Origin: Orychophragmus violaceus
Taxonomy: Eukaryota; Streptophyta; Magnoliopsida; Brassicales; Brassicaceae
DNA: 64,000 nt
NCBI GenBank assembly: GCA_030180135.1
Contig: CM058234.1
Coordinates: 35,002,766-35,066,765, forward strand
Reading direction: 5' to 3'
Program-made: the position numbers and the translations under genes
Notes under the pieces: model-generated
Seen by the model: the letters and a program-made list of their open reading frames with translations, nothing else
Told to the model about the DNA's origin: nothing
Database searches by the model: none
Shown: in pieces, positions 58,178-64,000 of the stretch
Numbering within the stretch: position 1 is the first letter of the stretch
Layout: every line of letters begins with the position of its first letter

Positions 58178-58373
58178 CCAAAAACAGGACGATAATGGCA
58201 AAACCGGTGTTTCTTTGTCCAAGGATCTTATGGCTATCGCTGGGGAAGCGCTTAAGGCGAACATCACTACTTTGGGTCTTCCTATAAGCGAGCAGATTCT
58301 GTTTTTCGTGACTCTGGTTTGGAAGAAGTTGTTTAATGCTAAGCTGAAGCCTTACATCCCTGATTTCAAATTA
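58178..58373 (+). pseudogene. 3-ketoacyl-CoA synthase remnant, 3' part
   Basis: It continues the KCS frame after element F: QDDNGKTGVSLSKDLMAIAG, EALKANITTLG, PISEQILFFVTLVWKKLFN, YIPDFKL. Family members have a few more residues between TTLG and PISEQ and about 150 more after PDFKL, including the catalytic His and Asn; these are absent. The remnant ends here and unrelated sequence follows. Confidence 0.85.
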
Positions 58374-58977
58374 AATACCATTTATTTGGGTGTCATTGTG
58401 GTTAGTCCTAGTCTACTACTTCACTCTGTCTGCCTTATTTATTGTTTTTTTCTCTTTTCATTTTCTTAATTGTTCTTGTACTTTGAATGTGATGCTTCAT
58501 GGAATATTAGTCTGATGGCATCTTGAATCGATATCCAATTTGTATGCCATACTAGTTGGAACAAGATTGTGTACGCAAATCATTTTTTGACTTTTGTGTC
58601 TTGTAATTTTCTTTTTATTTGTTTGGGGGGGAGAAATCGTCTCCTATGCCCCTCCGTACACAACCAAAAATCTCGCTTGCCCTTGTTATAAGACGAATTT
58701 CTTTTTCATTTAAATTAAATCTGAAAAATGGTAAATTACGTATAAACCGAGTGAAGGGCAGGAAATTACCACTCATACCTGGATCAAATCCGGTTTATTT
58801 CAACCCAGCCCCATGTACTCGGATTCTATCCGGGTAAAAAAAAAATTCCAAAATCGGGTCAAAATCGTTAAAATCGGGTTAAAATCGGTCGTTAAAATCC
58901 CTAATTCCCAATTCCCAATATTTTACCTCTCCTTTCTACTTCTTCTCTCTCCTCCTTCTCCTCTCAGATCAACGACG
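58374..58977. other. AT-rich stretch and 5' flank of the DUF1985 gene
   Basis: No gene. A change of character near 58623 (GTTTGGGGGGGAGAAATC) could mark the end of the Mutator-like element, but no terminal inverted repeat was recognised. AAAATCGGGTTAAAATCGG repeats lie just before the pyrimidine-rich 5' leader. Confidence 0.4.
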
Positions 58978-59369
58978 ATGGTGGAGACTAGGAACGCAAG
59001 GAAGAAGACGAAGCCGAAGAGCCATGCGGCGGAGAGGGTTTCGAAGAAGCCTCGTGGAGGGGCGGCGGTTGAAGAAACTCCCGGAGAAGCGGCTCCGACA
59101 ACTGCTCCGACAACTGCTCCTACTACTACTCCGACAACTGCTCCGACAACTGCTCCGGCTCCAGCGACGACAGAGACGGCGGAGGGAGACGACCACGTTG
59201 CGACGAAGACGGTGGGCGGAGACGACGAGGAGACGGAAACAGATGAAGAAGACGAAGAAGAAGAAGACGAAGACAGAAGAGAAGACAATGCGGCGGATGA
59301 ATCGCAGGAGGAAAAATCCGAGGAGGAGGAGACCGACGGGAGACCGACCGAACCCCCGGTAAGTAAATA

Positions 59370-59540
59370 GCTTAGTATATTTTTAATGCATTACTAGTAT
59401 AACTTAGGATTACTATGTTATATTAGGTAAAACTAGGTGAACATTGTACAATTAGGAAAACTTGGTAATATGTCACTAGGATGACTATGTAGAACTAGGA
59501 TAACTAGGTTTACTGTGTGTTGTTTGTTTGAGATACCTTT
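59370..59540. repeat. Short motif cluster in intron 1 of the DUF1985 gene
   Basis: Variants of ACTAGGATAACTAGGTTTAC, TAGTATAAC and TTAGGTAAAACTAGG recur every 10-20 bp. Confidence 0.65.
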
Positions 59541-60502
59541 TTTTGTTTGCAGAGAGCATCGGAGGAAACGATAGCCCTGCGACCTCTTAAAATGTACTTC
59601 TCGCCAGATCAGTATAGCGAGAGCGTGAAGCTACCAATGCGGTGCTTCATCGAGGAAACTTTGAACACTTTTGAGGGACTGAATCTCACTCCGGACGAAA
59701 CGTCATGGTTTGAGAACCACCCGCAGTTCTCACACATTTTTCACATGCCAAGGGGCAATCACAAGCTTCAACCCATGTGGATGCTTCTCCTGCGTACCGC
59801 TGAAATTAAAAGGAAAAGGAAGCTTGGTTTCTGGTTAACGGCGTTTCCATCCGATACGGGTTACGAGAGCATGCCTTGATTTCAGGACTCGAATGCCGCA
59901 ACTATCCAATCAACTGGAAGAGGAAAGGATACTTGCACTTCAAGAAGAAGTATTTCGAGGGGAAGGTGTTACGTGAAGACATGAAAAAAGCTTGAGGAAA
60001 TGGAACCGGATGAGACGGGAGATAGGCTGAAGATGGCCGTGCTGTATTTCTTGAGCAGCATTATTTACTGCCCCAGCAAATCTGGAAAAAAAGGCAAACC
60101 CGTGTTGGACGTATTTCTAAGATACGTGGATGATCTGGAGTTATGTCAGACGTTTCCTTGGGGAAGATTGTCGTTTGATTACATGTTGGAGTCCATTCAC
60201 AAGACGATGGATCATTTTAAAGGGAAGGTGTCGGGGCCGTGGACGATTCCTGGTTTTTGTGTTCCATTGGAGGTATAACCTTATGACTTTGCATTTTAAC
60301 TAATCTTTTTGTAATTACTAATTTTGGATTTGTTTTTGTAGCTTTTGGCGATTGAGGCCATTCCGAGACTGAGAGACAGCTTCCGAGAAGCTGTACCATA
60401 TCCTTACGACGATTGCCCGAGGATGTGCAAGTACAAGTGGAAAAAGTCGAGTTGAAAGGGTGGCCTCTTGAGACAGTCTACGAGAAACTCGGTGATACCA
60501 CG

Positions 60503-60581
60503 GTTAGTAGTACTTGGTAATACTAAAAGCAACTGGTAATACTAGCAGCAAATGGAATAATCAATACGTTAAAATTTACAG
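60503..60581. repeat. Intron 3 of the DUF1985 gene with two TAGTATTAC motifs
   Basis: GTAATACTA (TAGTATTAC on the minus strand) at 60517-60525 and again at 60536-60544, in a 79-bp intron. Confidence 0.75.
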
Positions 60582-61203
60582 GACATTGAGAACGTTTTGG
60601 TAGCCACGTCTGATGAGAATGAGCTGTTGGAGGAGATCATGGAGAAAGAGGACGGTGTCGACGAGCACGATATTGTTGTGGAAAGTTGGTGCAAGCGTCT
60701 AGACCAAGGATTAACTGTTTGGTTTGAAGATATGATGCATGAAGATTTGAAAGGGCGACAAGCTAAGGAGGCAGTAAGAGTAGAGAAAGAACGCCGAAGT
60801 CGCAAGGCTTGTTTGGAAGAGTTGTCCGCTGCGTTTACCACCATGGGAGAACAGATGAGTTTGATCGTGGAGAAGGTCACCAATATGGAGGAAAGGATCA
60901 AGCCTCTTGAGGAGTTTGTGAAAGCTCGGAATCCTCGGAAGTCTCGGAAGTCGCGGAAGTCTCGGAGGAGTTTGTAGAGACAGCTTTGATATGTTGTAAC
61001 TGTTTTTTGTTTTGTCAAAACTGGTGTTTGTTTTGTGAAAACTATGTTGCTATACTTTTTTGTTGGTTTGCATTGATCAAGATAGCAATTAACCAACCAA
61101 AGTAGATAGATAGCAAAATATAATGTCTTAGATAGATAAACAGAGACAACACATAGATAGATGGATAGCAAAATATAATGTCTTAGATAGATAAACACAG
61201 ACA

Positions 61204-61824
61204 TCACTCCTTCTCCTCCTTCAGCTTGGCAATCTCCTTTCGCAATTCTTCAATTGCTATCTCCTGCACTTCAACCTTTCGTTTTAGCATCCTAAGCTCT
61301 TCTTGGACACCAAAAACCCATGGCTGACGAAAGTGGAGTCCATCATCCTACAAAAAATAAGTCAGATAAACATTCATATTGTGATACCTAGTGTAACCTA
61401 GTTTTACTAGTTATTCCTGGTGTAACCCAGTTTTACTAGTTATTCCTAGGCGAAGAAAATTCATATAGTGTAACCTAGTTTTACTAGTTATTCCTAGTTT
61501 TACTAGTTTTACCTAGTTATGCTAGTTATACCTAGTTATGCTAGTTATACCTAGTTATGCTAGTTTTACCTCGTATCGGATGCAGGTGAAGTACCTACTG
61601 CCCGGTAAAGTGTCGAAATCATGCTTAAACTTTGGATTTGGAGACGCATCCTGCTTGATTTCTCCCCCGCATGGGCATTTGGTTGGAATTCCAAATTGGG
61701 CATCCACAACGTGGCAAGTCCTCTCGTAATGTTTCAACCGAGCAATCGTCTCCTTCCTAATCCTCTTCTCTTCCTTCCTACTCCTCATCTCATCCTCGTA
61801 TGGATCAAGGCCGAAATTCTCCAT
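61204..61824 (-). CDS. GRF zinc-finger protein, At4g04775-like (132 aa, two exons)
   Basis: Exon 1 (61570-61824) and exon 2 (61204-61347) are joined in frame by a GT..AG intron. The product starts MENFGLDPYEDEMRSRKEEK, carries a GRF-type zinc finger (IPTKCPCGGEI, then PGSRYFTCIRYEDDG, HFRQPWV) at about residues 47-95, and ends in a Lys/Glu-rich coiled coil (VQEIAIEELRKEIAKLKEEK). GRF fingers bind nucleic acid; this small plant family is uncharacterised and often found near transposons. Both exons are free of lesions, unlike the neighbouring DUF1985 gene, whose 3' end faces it 226 bp away. The placement suggests an accessory gene of the Mutator-like element, but a host gene is possible. Confidence 0.78.
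61374..61569. repeat. CTAGTTATAC/CTAGTTTTAC tandem motif array in the GRF gene intron
   Basis: Nearly the whole intron consists of units such as CCTAGTTATG, CTAGTTATAC, CTAGTTTTAC and TAGTGTAAC; the last 70 bp repeat with a period of about 19 bp. It lacks CpG except near 61452. Confidence 0.85.
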
Positions 61825-61848
61825 TGTTGGTTAAAGGGGGAGAGATAG

Positions 61849-62476
61849 AGAAAGTTTGTACGAATGTAAGAGAGAGAGAGAGAGAGCGAAGTCTCAGTGG
61901 AAGAAGATGAAATTAAGAAGAAAGAGAAGAGAGAGATTGTAAATTTAAATAGAGTGAAATTAGAAAAATTTCGTTTTGGCGCCATAAGGGAAAGAGAAAT
62001 TGGCTTTGGCACCGAAAGAAAAAGGAAGAGAGAGAGAGCGAGAGAATGATTTAAAAATTCCTTTTTTTTTAATCGGTAAAATTTTTGTTAGGATCTTAAA
62101 ATGAGAACACACATAGTGTTACCAAGTTATTAGTTATACATAATCTTCAAATCTTTTGTGTATGGTTAGATTAGTATTACACCAACTAAATGTCATTTTT
62201 ACTAGTATTACCTGCTTTTCTATTAGTCTTCCATATGAATCTCATTGCCCAGTTCATTTATTTGATTGAATATTATTTTTTTAACAACACTCACCTCCCA
62301 AGTGAGTTCTTCATTAAGAAGTCTTTCTTAAAGTATAATGAAAGATTTGGTGAATATGTATCATGAAGTCCCATTTTAAATAGGATTTGTTTTAAAAGAC
62401 AACAACAAATGCAGTGTTTGTAAATGAGAAAAGCAAAACAAAACTAAACATAGTCTTCTCCATACAACAACCAATA
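61849..62476. other. Intergenic region between GRF gene and transposase, with TAGTATTAC motifs
   Basis: It holds GA-rich runs (61868-61888 and 62024-62044) and two exact TAGTATTAC motifs at 62172-62180 and 62203-62211. Related variants (TAGTGTTAC, TTAGTTATAC) lie near 62114-62140. The two minus-strand genes flank it, so it includes the upstream region of the GRF gene and the 3' flank of the transposase gene. Confidence 0.6.
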
Positions 62477-64000
62477 TTAATCATAGTCTTCTCCATAGAA
62501 CAACCATGGAAGTGTTCTTCCCCCCTGCCTTTTGTTATGCACCCTTACCCTTTTACGTCTTTCTCCAGCCGATGGATGTCTTTTTATCTTCTTCCTACCC
62601 CTCTTTACGATGATATCCGGAGGTATTATCTGCTTCTCCTTGATGTCATCTGGGATAACCCATGTAGACATATCAGGCACAACATAGATGGACCTGACAT
62701 AAGCCAATGTCCACAACTCGTTCAAATAATATTTCGAACACAGATCATGAAGTTCCATGTGGATATCACTACGACGCCTTCCATGTTCCTTGAAATAGAT
62801 AAACGCGGCAAGAGCATGGAGACAAGGATACTTATGAACATCGATGAACTTGCAAGTGCAACTTTTGCTTACCAAGTTCACCAAATAAAGCTTTCCTTCA
62901 TCATCATCAACCTCATATTCAAGTGCATAACTGTTTACCTCTCGCACAAGGTATTTTTCAGCCATAGGCCATTTTTTATGCAAGAAGTTCTCAACAACAG
63001 GCACCATTTTGTTTCTACTCGGTGCTGCAACAGACTCTTTCCTATGAGCGTTAAACCACTCAGAAAACTTTCGAAGTATGGAATCCAGCAAAGGCAATAA
63101 GGAGTATTTCCTGGCTTCTTTAAAAACTTTGTTTAGAGATTCGACTGAGTTGCTAGTGTCCAGGTTGTATCTATCAGCTGGAGATACACATCTCGCCCAT
63201 TTTTCTAGCGCACAAGTATCCTCCGCATACTTCGCCGCTGATGGATATCTATTCTTAAACTCGTCGAAAAGATTGTTGAACTCAGCAACAGTGTTAGCCC
63301 AACCGCACGCTTGGAATTCTTTGGCGACAGTGTCCTTATTTGCGTGATGCGGAGCATGACCCTTCACGTTTTGTGCCAAATGATATAAGCAATAACCATG
63401 ATGAGCTTGTGGATACATGTTAGCTACCGCGTTGATGAGGCTTAAATATCTGTCACTCACAAACACCAGCTCAGGAGAGTCGGCTACAACGGTTTTCAAC
63501 ATCTCGAAAAACCAGGCCCAACTATCATGATTCTCACTGTCGAGTACCCCAAATGCTATAGGATAGATGTGCCGATTGGGATCTTGAGCTATGGCGAAAA
63601 CTAGTACACCGCGATATGCGGTCTTCAGAAAAGTAGCATCCACCATAATCACTTTCCTCATGCATTTAAACCCTTCAATGGAAGCTCCCAAAGCTATGAA
63701 AATGTACTTGATTTTTTCCAACTCATCTAGTTTCACTTGTGTTACCGTGCCTTCATTCAGCTGTTCTAGGACAAACAAATAACGATACAACATCCGGTAG
63801 CTATCTTCTGGACTACCACGCAAATCGCAAACTGCTTGGTTTTTCCCTCTCAGAGCCGTGGAGTATGATATCCCTACACCAACTTTTCTCTTCACAATCT
63901 CCATGATAGTTTTTGGTGCTGGAGTCTCGTATTTCCCTGGATATTCTTCACTCAATAGAGATGCAACTAGTTTTGATGATCCTTTCCTTTTCTCCCTGCC
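62477..64000 (-). CDS. Mutator-like (MULE) transposase, N-terminus outside window
   Basis: At least 492 aa are open, and the frame stays open to the window edge, so the start lies beyond it. Numbering from 63955, the MULE domain has the catalytic acids D106 (VDATFLK), D168 (FVSDRYLS) and probably E272 (NSVESLN), plus the C-x2-H motif at C189/H192 (GYCLYHLAQN). A SWIM zinc finger, CTCKF followed by YPCLHALAA (residues 366-380), follows and would bind DNA. The C-terminus is basic (KRGRKKIKRHPSAGERRKRV). No lesion is seen, so the transposase may be functional. With the DUF1985 and GRF genes it forms a plausible multi-gene Mutator-like element. Confidence 0.88.
   Translation of the reverse strand, partial: GREKRKGSSKLVASLLSEEYPGKYETPAPKTIMEIVKRKVGVGISYSTALRGKNQAVCDLRGSPEDSYRMLYRYLFVLEQLNEGTVTQVKLDELEKIKYIFIALGASIEGFKCMRKVIMVDATFLKTAYRGVLVFAIAQDPNRHIYPIAFGVLDSENHDSWAWFFEMLKTVVADSPELVFVSDRYLSLINAVANMYPQAHHGYCLYHLAQNVKGHAPHHANKDTVAKEFQACGWANTVAEFNNLFDEFKNRYPSAAKYAEDTCALEKWARCVSPADRYNLDTSNSVESLNKVFKEARKYSLLPLLDSILRKFSEWFNAHRKESVAAPSRNKMVPVVENFLHKKWPMAEKYLVREVNSYALEYEVDDDEGKLYLVNLVSKSCTCKFIDVHKYPCLHALAAFIYFKEHGRRRSDIHMELHDLCSKYYLNELWTLAYVRSIYVVPDMSTWVIPDDIKEKQIIPPDIIVKRGRKKIKRHPSAGERRKRVRVHNKRQGGRTLPWLFYGEDYD

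Larger units (their letters stand above)
58978..60977 (+). pseudogene. DUF1985 gene of a VANDAL-type Mutator element (frameshifted)
   Basis: Four exons with good borders: 58978-59358, 59553-60272, 60342-60502, 60582-60977. Exon 1 encodes a basic start (MVETRNARKKTKPKSH), Pro/Thr repeats and a long acidic tract. Exon 2 carries the DUF1985 core: QYSESVKLPMRCFIEETL, WFENHPQFSHIFHMPRGNHK, WMLLLRTAE, then in another frame IRYGLREHALISGLECRNYP. The last exon is coiled-coil-like and basic at the end (KSRKSRKSRRSL). Frameshifts near 59820, 59990 (an extra A in an A run) and 60435 prevent one product, unless they are sequencing errors. DUF1985 proteins occur in Brassicaceae Mutator-like elements, including Ulp1-bearing and VANDAL types. 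Confidence 0.7.

Noticed and set aside
58923..59288. Ser-rich antisense frame opposite the DUF1985 exon 1
   Set aside because: It is the complement of the Asp/Glu-rich and Pro/Thr repeat codons of the sense strand.

Overview
This is a plant nuclear window, almost certainly from a Brassicaceae species and from a repeat-rich (pericentromeric-like) region. The lineage is suggested by wax-biosynthesis pseudogenes close to CER1 and to a CER6/KCS6-type ketoacyl-CoA synthase, a DUF1985 gene, an At4g04775-like GRF zinc-finger gene, and a MULE transposase. Transposable elements make up most of the 64 kb. Only two non-Copia genes look intact: a small GRF zinc-finger gene and the MULE transposase. All species and age statements are inference. 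Ages assume about 7e-9 substitutions/site/year, and LTR differences were counted by eye.

Left part (1-36.3 kb). Two tandem RPA70/OB-fold-like genes are wrecked by Copia-type LTR retrotransposons. Element E (1-4200, +, 5' end outside the window) abuts the C-terminal half of RPA gene 1. Element C (6224-35279, -) sits four codons into RPA gene 2. Element B (12203-34141, +) is inserted into C, and two further elements, A (15134-22378, -) and D (25286-33042, -), are inserted into B. TG..CA termini, 5-bp target-site duplications (TSDs), primer binding sites and PPTs resolve this nest. LTR differences fit the nesting order: C about 14/676, B about 14/701, A about 4/674, D about 2/633. Only D is autonomous, with an intact 1325-aa gag-pol. 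A, B and C keep a gag frame but share a deletion in reverse transcriptase. They look like gag-only elements moved in trans by a D-like helper. Between pol and the 3' LTR, and in the 5' leader, the family carries hairpins whose stems co-vary between copies.

Middle part (36.3-49 kb). This holds a GA microsatellite, a tRNA-like SINE with 12-bp TSDs, an unassigned GC-richer block, a 2.66-kb non-autonomous CACTA transposon with a possible captured gene fragment, and a nearly full-length but mutated LINE (43132-48803, 15-bp TSD). The LINE lies beside or inside a truncated CER1-like gene.

Right part (48.9-64 kb). The CER1-like remnant lies head-to-head with a ketoacyl-CoA synthase pseudogene, which is split by LTR element F (50120-58177). 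F has good LTRs but no recognisable pol. From about 58.6 kb to the window end lies a probable VANDAL-type Mutator-like element: a DUF1985 gene (three frameshifts), an intact GRF zinc-finger gene, clustered short repeats including exact TAGTATTAC motifs, and a MULE transposase running off the edge. The motif matches what is recalled for the targets of VANDAL anti-silencing (VANC) proteins.
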